Shown: positions 23,536 to 30,165 of the stretch, in pieces
Position numbering within the stretch: the first letter of the stretch is position 1
Layout of the letters: each line of letters opens with the position of its first letter
Source: Planomonospora sp. ID82291
Lineage (GTDB): Bacteria; Actinomycetota; Actinomycetes; Streptosporangiales; Streptosporangiaceae
Length of the DNA: 37,633 nucleotides
Direction of reading: 5' to 3'
Assembly (NCBI RefSeq): GCF_015711645.1
Contig: NZ_JABTEX010000011.1
Location: forward strand, 1 to 37,633
Position numbers and translations under genes: made by a program
Notes under the pieces: model-generated
Told to the model about the DNA's origin: nothing
What the model saw: only the letters and a program-made list of their open reading frames with translations
Database searches by the model: none

Positions 23536-24029
23536 GTGGTGGAGTTGAGCGCGGCGGAGCGGGAACTGGTGGTGACGCTTGAGGCGTGGGTGGCACTGGC
23601 CCCGCCCCTCGACGGCCAGCGCTACGGCTCGCTCTACGCCCTGCTCCTCGATGCGGGCTCCTGGTTCGCACCGGCCGGGCGGCCGGGCGGCCGGGGGACA
23701 TCGTCCTCGGGGGCATGGGCTTCTGCTTCAGCAACGCCGTGGAGATCGCGGCCTCGCGGCTGCGCATGCACTACGCGGAGGGCCTGGCCCTGCTCGATGT
23801 CGACGGGCGGCGGCTGCCGGTGCCGCACGCCTGGGTCACGCCGGACGGCCGAAGCGCGGTCGACGTGACGTGGCCGACCGGGCGCGGGGTGGCCTACCTC
23901 GGGCTCATGCTGTCGCCGGCGGCGTGGGCGGCGCGGCCATGGTGGGAGTCGAGTCCGCTCCTCGACGTCCACGCCCGGCCCGAGCTGCTCGCCACGGGCC
24001 TGCCTGCGGAGTGGCAAGTCCGCATGTGA
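23536..24029 (+). pseudogene. Frameshifted gene: 8-bp tandem duplication splits one reading frame
   Basis: The first frame reads from GTG 23536 ('VVELSAAERELVVTLEAWVAL…YALLLDAGSWFAPAG') and becomes low-quality after about 23690. The second frame carries 'GDIVLGGMGFCFSNAVEIAASRL…WWESSPLLDVHARPELLATGL' to the stop at 24027-24029. GGGCGGCC is present twice in tandem at 23677-23692. Removing one copy joins the frames into a single protein of about 161 aa ('…FAPAGRPGDIVLGG…'). It is either a true pseudogene, a slipped-strand ON/OFF switch or an assembly error. The protein family is not recognised. Confidence 0.7.
23677..23692. repeat. Tandem duplication of GGGCGGCC
   Basis: Two exact 8-bp units (23677-23684, 23685-23692). 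Because 8 is not a multiple of 3, unit number decides whether the gene at 23536-24029 is open. Confidence 0.8.
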
Positions 24030-24037
24030 TCCCATCG

Positions 24038-24059
24038 GCATTTACACATGTAGAAATGC
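24038..24059. repeat. Dispersed 22-bp near-palindrome, copy 3 (best dyad)
   Basis: GCATTTACACATG followed by TAGAAATGC. The outer GCATTT/AAATGC arms and central ACATGT are perfectly symmetrical; only two positions per half differ. It lies downstream of both flanking genes (ends 24029 plus, 24185 minus), not at a promoter. Confidence 0.75.
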
Positions 24060-24184
24060 GGCGGATCTTACCGGTCAAGGGCTGGATCAGACGTCACCCT
24101 GGTGCCGGGACTGCGCATTCCCAGCACCTATGGCCAGCCATGTCACCGCAGTGAAGATGACGCGCGTCACCACCATCCGCCGGA

Positions 24185-24373
24185 TCAAGCACCCGCTGAG
24201 GGCAGAGCCGCCCGAACCTTGTGCTTGTCACAACCCTGGCTGCACTCCACATCGGTTATCCGCCTGATCGGTGTCGACCCCTCCTCTCCGGGATCTACGT
24301 CTGTAATCTCCATGCTCGCGAGTCCTCCGCACAGCGGACACCTGACGTCCTGTAGCCGGCTGAAGTTGCCCAT
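24185..24373 (-). CDS. Small zinc-ribbon-like protein, 62 aa
   Basis: ATG 24373 with AGGAGG 8 nt upstream, better than the in-frame GTG at 24382. 'VRCPLCGGLASMEI' and 'DVECSQGCDKHKVR' give two Cys pairs (CxxC and CxxxC) suited to one zinc. No family name. It is isolated on its strand. This is one of several tiny Cys-rich proteins on the plasmid. Confidence 0.65.
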   Translation of the reverse strand: MGNFSRLQDVRCPLCGGLASMEITDVDPGEEGSTPIRRITDVECSQGCDKHKVRAALPSAGA

Positions 24374-24705
24374 GAACTTCACCTCCTAGAGGCATGTCGT
24401 CGGGAAAGGATCACCGCGTGGTGCCCATCACCCTCCCACCCTGACCGGATGGCCAGCGGACGGCCCCGGAGGTGTGCTGGGAGCGTGGTGGCGACAGCCG
24501 CCCGCCGGTCCTGTCCGCTATGCCCGATTTAAGGCAGATTCAACTTGCGGGAAGAGCTATTCCCGTGAGTTGATGTTCCATCCCTGGAACCGGGCTCGGT
24601 GCATCGGTCGAGCAGCCAGCTTCGAGCAGAAAAACCCGTGTTACGAAACCTGCGTCAATCTGAACCCCTCGCCCTCCCCTCTGTCTGACCTGCACAAAAA
24701 ACCGC
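24374..24705. other. Gene-free stretch with a 34-nt symmetrical hairpin (24540-24573)
   Basis: No convincing gene; an open frame at 24474-24770 has weak protein character. At 24540-24573 lies TCAACT-tg-CGGGAA-gagcta-TTCCCG-tg-AGTTGA. The tg/tg positions would be tandem G-U pairs in RNA, so the stem is effectively 14 bp. The 14-6-14 arrangement is also the shape of a tyrosine-recombinase crossover site, though no recombinase gene is present here. Base composition drops in GC here, hinting at separate origin. Confidence 0.5.
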
Positions 24706-24734
24706 TTGCGCGAAGCACGAGAAGGCGTTACAAT
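24706..24734 (+). promoter_or_regulatory. Sigma-70-type promoter for the TM/sigma-4 operon
   Basis: TTGCGC (24706-24711), a 17-bp spacer and TACAAT (24729-24734): a good housekeeping-type promoter. Transcription would start near 24741 and run straight into a GGGCACACATGTGCCC dyad (24746-24761) and two tandem terminator-like hairpins before the first gene at 24877. Confidence 0.7.
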
Positions 24735-24769
24735 CTCCATCACTCGGGCACACATGTGCCCACTTACTG

Positions 24770-24808
24770 AAGCCCTTTTCTCCTCAACAGGAGGCTGGGG
24801 CTTTTTTT
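24770..24808 (+). terminator. Intrinsic terminator / attenuator 1 in leader
   Basis: AAGCCC (24770-24775) pairs with GGGCTT (24798-24803), and CTCCT (24780-24784) with AGGAG (24789-24793) inside it. It is followed by seven T residues (24802-24808), the only classic T-tailed terminator I found in the window. It lies between a promoter and the genes it would serve, so it either ends a short RNA of about 70 nt or is a regulated attenuator. Confidence 0.8.
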
Positions 24809-24826
24809 GTTCCCACCGTCCACCTG

Positions 24827-24855
24827 AAAGCGGCTCCGCCTTGCGGGGCCGCTTT
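24827..24855 (+). terminator. Second leader hairpin
   Basis: AAAGCGGC (24827-24834) / GCCGCTTT (24848-24855), with CCGC/GCGG nested inside, followed by cgtgtttt. It ends 22 bp before the start codon of the TM gene. A nearly identical right half (CGGGGCCGCTTTCGT) recurs near 25895, in a different context. Confidence 0.65.
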
Positions 24856-24876
24856 CGTGTTTTCGAGGAGAAGAAC

Positions 24877-25176
24877 ATGTCCCCAAACCCGTCCCCCCTC
24901 GTCTCGACGCCCTGGCCCATCCTGTTGGTCGGTGCCTTCCTCTTCATCGTCCTTGTGGTCGCCTTCCTGCTGTACGCCATCGCCAAAGCGGCCATCAACA
25001 AGGCTGACGCCCAAGACCTTCCTCACGTCCTCGCCGAAATCGCTCAGATGATCCGCAGCACCGCCCGCCCTCTCCACCGCGCTCTGCACGCAGCGCAGAA
25101 CGCCAGTGTCCTCACGCCGGTGCAGACCCAGCAGAATGGCGGACAGAGCACCACCGGGACGGGGGCGACACAGTGA
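24877..25176 (+). CDS. Single-pass membrane protein, 99 aa
   Basis: ATG 24877 with GAGGAG 5-8 nt upstream. One strong transmembrane helix at residues about 12-34 ('[24 protein letters not shown]') is followed by an amphipathic helical region ('[27 protein letters not shown]') and a Gln/Thr/Gly-rich tail. No family recognised. Its stop overlaps the GTG of the sigma-region-4 gene (GTGA), so the two are coupled. A membrane protein co-expressed with a sigma-like factor could be its membrane tether or signal sensor (inference). Confidence 0.7.
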   Translation: MSPNPSPLVSTPWPILLVGAFLFIVLVVAFLLYAIAKAAINKADAQDLPHVLAEIAQMIRSTARPLHRALHAAQNASVLTPVQTQQNGGQSTTGTGATQ

Positions 25177-25676
25177 CCAGACGACGCATCACCCCGAAAG
25201 ACCCCGTCGACCGCATCGCAGCCGAGGAGGGAGCCAAGCTCCTTCTCCAGGTCCTCGACACCCTCTCGGAGCGCGAGCGCGGCGTGATTGAGATGCGGTT
25301 CGGCATCTCCTCGGGAATCGCGATGACGCTGGATGAGATCGGCAGGGTATACGGCGTCACCCGGGAGCGGATCCGTCAGATCGAGACCAAAGTCCTGAGT
25401 AAGCTCCGTCATCCGGGCAGGAGCCGAGTCCTGGGTGTGTATGACGAATCGGGCTATCGGGTAGGGATCGTCGATGTAGCTGGGAAACGCCGTCTCACCG
25501 GTCGGGAGCAGTACCTCCTCCAGAAGCGGCAGGCCAACAGCATTTCGTGTGCCCACTGCGGTGCAGCCGACTTCGCTTCCCGAAGCGATCGCGGTGGACG
25601 ACCGCGGAAGTACTGCTCTAACAAGTGCCGCCAGGCGGGCTACCGAGAGCGCCGATCTCAGGCCAACTCTCCATAG
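25173..25676 (+). CDS. Sigma-70 region-4-only protein with C-terminal zinc finger
   Basis: 167 aa, GTG start. Residues about 22-78 ('[21 protein letters not shown]…[30 protein letters not shown]') match region 4 of primary (RpoD-like) sigma factors, including the -35-recognition helix '[11 protein letters not shown]'. There is no region 2 or 3, so it cannot be a normal sigma factor. The C-terminus has 'CAHCGAADF…[20 protein letters not shown]', a four-Cys zinc-finger pattern. It could be a DNA-binding regulator, or compete with or replace region 4 on RNA polymerase (inference). Coupled to the membrane protein before it; ends at a 15-bp terminator stem. Confidence 0.85.
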   Translation: MTRRRITPKDPVDRIAAEEGAKLLLQVLDTLSERERGVIEMRFGISSGIAMTLDEIGRVYGVTRERIRQIETKVLSKLRHPGRSRVLGVYDESGYRVGIVDVAGKRRLTGREQYLLQKRQANSISCAHCGAADFASRSDRGGRPRKYCSNKCRQAGYRERRSQANSP

Positions 25677-25698
25677 CTCGCTCCATAACCGACGCCCC

Positions 25699-25744
25699 CT
25701 CGAAGGCCCCGCCCAGGCATGAGCCGTACGGCGGGGCCTTCGAG
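25699..25744. terminator. Terminator after sigma-region-4 gene
   Basis: CTCGAAGGCCCCGCC (25699-25713) pairs perfectly with GGCGGGGCCTTCGAG (25730-25744), a 15-bp stem with a 16-nt loop, 23 bp after the stop. Confidence 0.85.
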
Positions 25745-25747
25745 AGT

Positions 25748-25972
25748 TCACCGGTCGCGACTGGGCGACTCAGCCGGAAGCGACCAGGATTCCCCATCGT
25801 CGCCGATTGAGGACAAGTACAGACCGTCGCATCCCTTTGGGTCCGGCGTAGGGCGGCCCAGCGGGATGTAGCGGGCTGAGAGTGGAGCTTCTTCCGGGGC
25901 CGCTTTCGTATTTCCGCTGGCCAGAGGATTAGCCGGGACATTTCCGATCAACTTGCGTTCATCGTCGCGCAC
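25748..25972 (-). CDS. Possible small hypothetical protein, 74 aa
   Basis: Open from GTG 25972, no clear Shine-Dalgarno. 'PLGRPTPDPKGCDGLYLSSIGDDGESWSL' reads like real protein, while the first 30 residues are nondescript. No family recognised. Without it, 25745-26141 is gene-free. Confidence 0.35.
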   Translation of the reverse strand: MRDDERKLIGNVPANPLASGNTKAAPEEAPLSARYIPLGRPTPDPKGCDGLYLSSIGDDGESWSLPAESPSRDR

Positions 25973-26141
25973 TTCTACCGTTGCACCACAACATCTAGTG
26001 ATGCTGCTCTCCCCGTTTCACCATAAGTTGTGTTTCTGTTACCGCGCCTCATCCGGCAGTGGGATGAGTGCAGGTATCCGGCATGCGACCAGGTGGGGCG
26101 CGTAGGGCACATGAGCCGGTCAGGTCAGGGAGGCGACGTAC

Positions 26142-26279
26142 GTGCACTGTCCGTTCCGCCGTCGTCCTGACACACGGGTCATCGACTTCGCTTTGGTCTA
26201 CCGGGGGTTCAAGACGTAGGCCGACTTCGAGGCCGAGCTCAAGCGACTGTGGGCGGACCGCTCCGCCTTACAGAACTGA
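26142..26279 (+). pseudogene. Small gene interrupted by an in-frame TAG
   Basis: GTG 26142 is preceded by GGGAGG. It reads 'VHCPFRRRPDTRVIDFALVYRGFKT', then TAG (26217-26219), then 'ADFEAELKRLWADRSALQN' to TGA 26279. Both halves look like one protein of 45 residues, so the TAG is probably a nonsense mutation. A functional 25-aa product or readthrough cannot be excluded. Confidence 0.45.
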
Positions 26280-26373
26280 AGAAGTCGATCCCCGGGCGCC
26301 GGGGGACATTAGGCGGCGCGTTGATGTGGTCCGACTCGCGGGCTCCATTCGGAGTCCCAAAAGGGAGCCTTCC

Positions 26374-26547
26374 ATGACGCTTGAGCGATTCTTGCTTGTC
26401 GTCCTCACCGCCCTTGTGGTGGCGGTGATCGCCACCGCGCTCACCCTCTCCGCCACCGCCTCGTGGCCCGGGGCCCTTCTCGCCGGCGGGGGCGGCTTCG
26501 GCGCGACCCTCTTCGGCGGGTTCGAGATGCTGAGCAAAGTGCCGTAA
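26374..26547 (+). CDS. Small two-helix membrane protein, 57 aa
   Basis: ATG 26374 with GGGAG upstream, stop TAA 26545-26547. 'FLLVVLTALVVAVIATALTLSATASW' is a transmembrane helix. A Gly/Ala-rich second segment follows ('GALLAGGGGFGATLFGGF'), possibly a second helix. No family recognised. A 12-bp terminator stem follows directly. Confidence 0.65.
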   Translation: MTLERFLLVVLTALVVAVIATALTLSATASWPGALLAGGGGFGATLFGGFEMLSKVP

Positions 26548-26557
26548 GTGACGGCCA

Positions 26558-26588
26558 GAGCCTGCGGCGGTGTGATCGCCGCAGGCTC
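26558..26588. terminator. Terminator after small membrane protein
   Basis: GAGCCTGCGGCG (26558-26569) / CGCCGCAGGCTC (26577-26588), perfect 12-bp stem with a 7-nt loop. Confidence 0.85.
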
Positions 26589-26700
26589 CGGCATCACAGA
26601 CTGACCGACTCGAATTGACCCCCACCCCCCAATCACCATATGTATTTGACTAGTTACATTAAGTGAGATCATGGAGCTCCCCTAAAGAGAGGAGCCCACG

Positions 26701-27069
26701 GTGAGGGCGAGTACCACGGCGGCGGCCGTGCTGGTGGCCACTCTGGCGACCAGTACGGCGGCCTCCGCGCAGATGGCCGCTGAGGCATGGGAAGCGGGCA
26801 AGACCGGCGTCGGGCATGTGTCGGTCAGCGCGGACCGCCGACAGGTGACGGCGTGCGATGCGGTCGACGACCGGACCAAGGTGGCCATCCAGTACCGCAC
26901 AACGATCGGCAGAGTGATCGTCGTGCAGGCCGGGCCGAAGAAGCGGTGCGCCTTCGATTCGATCATCTTCGGCTCGGTCGAACGAGCGAAGTTCTGTTAC
27001 GGACCGGGTGACGCTGATCTGGCCGGCGTGAACACGCTGCGCCACTGCTACGAGGCCGAAGACCTCTAA
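26701..27069 (+). CDS. Secreted small Cys-containing protein
   Basis: 122 aa, GTG 26701 with AGAGAGGAG upstream. The N-terminus is a Sec signal peptide: 'MRASTTAAAVLVATLATSTAASA' with cleavage after ASA expected near residue 23. The mature part of about 99 aa has four Cys ('TACDAV', 'KKRCAF', 'KFCYGPG', 'RHCYEA') that could form two disulfides, and reads as a compact beta-rich domain. No family recognised. As the only clearly secreted soluble protein here, it may act at the cell surface in mating or competition (inference). Confidence 0.7.
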   Translation: MRASTTAAAVLVATLATSTAASAQMAAEAWEAGKTGVGHVSVSADRRQVTACDAVDDRTKVAIQYRTTIGRVIVVQAGPKKRCAFDSIIFGSVERAKFCYGPGDADLAGVNTLRHCYEAEDL

Positions 27070-27117
27070 CCAGGCAAGGCGCGATGGTGGATGCGGGCGT
27101 GGTCCGCACGGCCATCG

Positions 27118-27240
27118 CCCGTGATCACGGCTCCTCAGATCCGACCTCAAATGAGGAAGATCACGGGTAGCGGTGCCAGCGTCTTTACGATGTAGATTCT
27201 TCGGGTCCGCCGGGCTGCGGCGCGGTGGCTCGGCGGACCC
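27118..27240. terminator. Two successive hairpins after secreted-protein gene
   Basis: CCCGTGATC 27118-27126 / GATCACGGG 27159-27167 with CCTCA/TGAGG nested inside, then GGGTCCGCCG 27203-27212 / CGGCGGACCC 27231-27240. They sit between the plus-strand secreted-protein gene and the converging toxin-like gene. 27070-27333 otherwise holds only a copy of the 22-bp palindrome. Confidence 0.65.
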
Positions 27241-27260
27241 TTCCACCTTTACGCATGCTC

Positions 27261-27282
27261 TCATTTATGCATGTAGAAATGC
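27261..27282. repeat. Dispersed 22-bp near-palindrome, copy 4
   Basis: TCATTTATGCATG followed by TAGAAATGC. It lies in the convergent gap between the secreted-protein gene and the toxin-like gene. Confidence 0.7.
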
Positions 27283-27333
27283 GCTCAGTCGATGCCCTGG
27301 CCTGTGGTGGGAAGCCCGGCCAGCCGGTGGGGC

Positions 27334-27582
27334 TCAGCCGGCCCAGAGGATGTCAGAGACGGTGACGGTCCGGGCGGGCCGGTTGACGTAGAACGCCACG
27401 ATGCCGCTCGCGCCGAACGTGGCGGTGCGGAAATTCGGTTCCTCGGCCGTGACGGGGGTGCTGCCGTGGAAAGGGTCGTCGCCGATCTCCACCAGGCGCT
27501 CGATGAGGACGGTGAACGCCGCGGCGGACAGGCCGGGGATCTGGCTGGAGGCGGCGGCGTGGTAGTTGACGCGGTAGTTCAC
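27334..27582 (-). CDS. RelE/ParE-like toxin candidate
   Basis: 82 aa from GTG 27582, overlapping the stop of the upstream DUF6247 gene (GTGA). 'YRVNYHAAASSQIPGLSAAAFTVLIERLVEIGDDPFHGST' followed by 'RTATFGASGIVAFYVNRPARTVTVSDILWAG' follows the RelE-fold pattern: strand, two helices, then strands with a hydrophobic 'V…FYV…VTVSDI' core. In family members this is an mRNA interferase or gyrase poison. I cannot place catalytic residues. The partner gene and the coupling support a toxin-antitoxin pair for plasmid maintenance. Confidence 0.65.
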   Translation of the reverse strand: MNYRVNYHAAASSQIPGLSAAAFTVLIERLVEIGDDPFHGSTPVTAEEPNFRTATFGASGIVAFYVNRPARTVTVSDILWAG

Positions 27583-27908
27583 CCGGCGGCCCGGCGGGCG
27601 GCGTGCGCGGCCACGGCTGCGTTCACGTCCGGCCATCCGGGGACGGCTTCCTCGGCGGGGACGGTGTTGATGCCGGCGGCGGCCTCGGCTGCGTGCTGCT
27701 CGAATCCGGGCCGGGCGTACAGCAGGGCGCGTAGATGCCAGTTCTTCAGCACGTCTTGGAGCTGGCGGTAGCGCCAGGTCTCATGGGCGGCGGCCACCAT
27801 CGCCTCCCGGTAGTCGGCCAGGAAGGCGGGGCGGTGGCGTTCGTCCAGGCGCCGGAGGATGTCGTCCGGGTCGTAGCCGGCGGTCTGTTCGGCGGGCTGA
27901 GCGCTCAT
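27579..27908 (-). CDS. DUF6247-type protein, likely antitoxin of the pair
   Basis: 109 aa from ATG 27908; longer upstream frames overlap no other signal. 'DPDDILRRLDERHRPAFLADYREAMVAAAHETWRYRQLQDVLKNWHLRALLYARPGF' is the DUF6247 pattern as I recall it from actinobacteria, where these genes sit before RelE-like toxins. It is helical and soluble. It precedes and is coupled to the toxin-like gene, the usual antitoxin-first order. Family assignment is from memory of the motif. Confidence 0.7.
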   Translation of the reverse strand: MSAQPAEQTAGYDPDDILRRLDERHRPAFLADYREAMVAAAHETWRYRQLQDVLKNWHLRALLYARPGFEQHAAEAAAGINTVPAEEAVPGWPDVNAAVAAHAARRAAG

Positions 27909-28091
27909 GGTCGATCGCCTCCTGGTCGCCGTGGCGGTCCTGCTGAGGCTCAGTGTATGCGTCGGCACCGGGGCGGTTTCAGGCTGAGACCGCATCGGCG
28001 TCGGTGTGCCGACCATGGCCCCGGGGACTGGGCGCTCCCTGGGCCGGTCCCCGCAGATCGGCCGGGGCGGGTCGACCCCGGGGCCATGGCG

Positions 28092-28424
28092 TCAGGCCGG
28101 CAGATCCCTCCACAGGGCGGCCACATCCACGGGTGTTGGCTGCGCGGCCGGGGCCTGGGTGGAAGGACGGGGGATCTGCCGGAGCTCGATGTCTACCAGG
28201 CGCATCTCCTGGTGGAGGGCGGCCAGGTCGGGGCGTTCGATGATGCGGACCTCGCGCGGGTCGCGGCACTCCCACGCGCTGTAGACGCGGCCCCATCGGC
28301 GCCACATGACCAGCCATCCGGGCGCGCGGGCTTGCAGCTCGGCGGCGGCCTGGGCGGCGGCGAGATCGGCCAGGGGGTCGACCTCGGCGGCGCGCGGGGC
28401 GCGGTGCTTACGCGGGCGTTGCAT
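28092..28424 (-). CDS. Hypothetical protein, 110 aa
   Basis: ATG 28424, overlapping the end of the upstream gene by 17 bp. Basic N-terminus ('MQRPRKHRAPRAAEVDPLADLAAAQAAAELQAR') then 'GWLVMWRRWGRVYSAWECRDPREVRIIE', a Trp-rich beta-like segment, and a Pro-rich C-terminus. No membrane helix. No family recognised. Forms a two-gene unit with 28408-28782, divergent from the HTH-TPR regulator, a pairing that suggests regulation by it. Confidence 0.6.
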   Translation of the reverse strand: MQRPRKHRAPRAAEVDPLADLAAAQAAAELQARAPGWLVMWRRWGRVYSAWECRDPREVRIIERPDLAALHQEMRLVDIELRQIPRPSTQAPAAQPTPVDVAALWRDLPA

Positions 28425-28782
28425 AGCGGTCCACCAGGACGTCGGCCAGGAACTCCCGCCCCCGCAGGATCTCGGCCAGGGATCGGCCTTGGAGTGCTTT
28501 GCAGTGCTCGGCCAGGCGGCGCGCGGCCGTGGCCGGCGTGGTCGCGTACGTCCATAAGGGTTTGCCGCGCTCGCCGAAGGTCGGCACCTGCCACCAGATC
28601 AGCCGGCCGTCCGTTCTGGCCAGGAGCCCGACGTAGACGGAGACGGCGGCTTCGCCGGGGAGGATCGGGTGCGCGTCGGCAAGGATGTGGTGCTCTCGAG
28701 CGAGGATGTCGGCGAGCTCGTCGGCCAGGCGCGCGGCGGCGGCCGGTTCCGGCGTGCGGGGAAATGCGGGGCGGGGAGACAC
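28408..28782 (-). CDS. Hypothetical protein, 124 aa
   Basis: GTG 28782; the frame extends further but upstream sequence overlaps the divergent regulator. Helical first half ('AAARLADELADILAREHHILADAHPI'), then 'YVGLLARTDGRLIWWQVPTFGERGKPLWTYATTPATAARRL', a small alpha/beta fold. No family recognised. It is transcribed divergently from the regulator at 28882 with 100 bp between, so a shared control region is likely. Confidence 0.6.
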   Translation of the reverse strand: MSPRPAFPRTPEPAAAARLADELADILAREHHILADAHPILPGEAAVSVYVGLLARTDGRLIWWQVPTFGERGKPLWTYATTPATAARRLAEHCKALQGRSLAEILRGREFLADVLVDRYATPA

Positions 28783-28881
28783 GATCCCATGACATCGGCC
28801 GTATGGCCGGAGCGGGAGAGGACAGACTAGGAGACAGGCGGATACCCCCTTGTCCGCGTCCCCCTCGGGAGGTGCGCAGCG

Positions 28882-30141
28882 ATGGCTGAGAAGGAGATCC
28901 CAGCGTGGGCGGCTCGGCTGCGGGCCCTGCGCACTGGGCAGTTTTGGAGCGTGCAGGACCTGGCGCGGGAGCTGCGGGCGGCGGCTGATGGGCCTACTCG
29001 GGCGCACCTGCCCAGTCGTGACAGCCTGGCGCGGATGATCCGCGGGTGGGAGAGCGGCGAGCACCGCCCGAGCGAGCTGTACGCCACCTTGTTCTCCGTC
29101 CTGTACGGCCGGGAGGCGGAGGTGCTGCTGGCGCCGGCGGCCGATCCGACCGAACAGGACGACGCGCTGGAGCTGGTTGACCTGGCCCGGCTGGCGGAGG
29201 CATCCGACTTAGGCGCCGGGATGCTCGATGACATCGACGTCCTGGTGGATCGGCTGTGCCGGGACTACCCGAGTGCGCCGGCGTTGCGCCTGCGGGACCA
29301 GGCCAAGCGTCACCTGCGGTTCGTGGTCCGGCTGCTGGAGGGGCGGACCACGTTGACGCAGCATCGGGAGCTGCTGGTGCGGGCCGGTTGGCTGGCCGCG
29401 CTGCTGGGCTGTGTCTACTACGACCTTGGGGACCGCGGCGCGGCCGAGACCTCCCGGCGCCTGCTACTGCGCTTGGGCGAGCAAGCCGGGCACGGCGAGC
29501 TGATTGGCTGGGGCTGGGAGCTGGCGGCCTGGTATGCCCTGATCGAGGGCCGATACCGCGATGTGGTGGAGCTGGCGGAGGCCGGCCTGGTGCATGCCGG
29601 GGTCAGCAACGGCGCCGCGCAATTGACGTTCCAGACGGCGCGCGGGTACGCGCGGTTGGGGGACGGTCGCGGCGCGGACGAGGCGCTCCAGCGCGGTCTA
29701 GCGATCCTGGGTCGGCTGCCGGTGCCCGATCATCCGGAGCACCATTTCGTGTTCGACCGGACGAAGTTCGATTTCTACGCCGCGACGATCTATACGTGGC
29801 TCGGTGAGGATGCCGCGGCCACCGAGCACGCCGGGGAAGTGGTCCGGCAGTGCCAGGGCGCCGGCGGCCGGGTCCGCTGGGAGACCCGTCTGGGGACCAC
29901 GCGGATCTTGCTGGGGACGATCGCCGGGCGGCGCGGTGAGCTGGACGAGGCGATCCACTACGGCCGGGGCGGACTGGCGTTCGCACGCCGGACGGCCGGG
30001 CTCATCGGCCGGGCCGCTGAACTGCATGACGGGCTGGTGACCCGGTATCCGGACGAGCCCGCCGTACAGGAGTACGGCGAGCTGATCCGCGAGAGCCGGC
30101 GGGCCCTGCCTCCGCCGGATCGCAACGTGCTGTTGCCGTAG
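28882..30141 (+). CDS. Second HTH-TPR regulator
   Basis: 419 aa from ATG 28882, GGGAGG about 9 nt upstream. Residues about 8-75 form an XRE-like HTH ('ARLRALRTGQFWSVQDLAREL…PSRDSLARMIRGWESGEHRPS'). About 120-400 are TPR-like helix pairs ('GRYRDVVELAEAGLVHAG', 'GDGRGADEALQRGLAIL', 'GEDAAATEHAGEVVRQC', 'GELDEAIHYGRGGLAFA'). This is the same architecture as 20891-22249 but with little obvious sequence identity. Likely senses a small molecule or peptide with its TPR domain (inference from Firmicutes relatives). Divergent from the two-gene unit 28782-28092. Confidence 0.82.
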   Translation: MAEKEIPAWAARLRALRTGQFWSVQDLARELRAAADGPTRAHLPSRDSLARMIRGWESGEHRPSELYATLFSVLYGREAEVLLAPAADPTEQDDALELVDLARLAEASDLGAGMLDDIDVLVDRLCRDYPSAPALRLRDQAKRHLRFVVRLLEGRTTLTQHRELLVRAGWLAALLGCVYYDLGDRGAAETSRRLLLRLGEQAGHGELIGWGWELAAWYALIEGRYRDVVELAEAGLVHAGVSNGAAQLTFQTARGYARLGDGRGADEALQRGLAILGRLPVPDHPEHHFVFDRTKFDFYAATIYTWLGEDAAATEHAGEVVRQCQGAGGRVRWETRLGTTRILLGTIAGRRGELDEAIHYGRGGLAFARRTAGLIGRAAELHDGLVTRYPDEPAVQEYGELIRESRRALPPPDRNVLLP

Positions 30142-30165
30142 CGGCTCGCCGGGCCCCAGAGCTGA

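Noticed and set aside
24474-24770. Plus-strand 98-codon frame upstream of the TM gene
   Set aside because: It runs through a promoter and hairpins, has no usable ribosome-binding site and no domain character.
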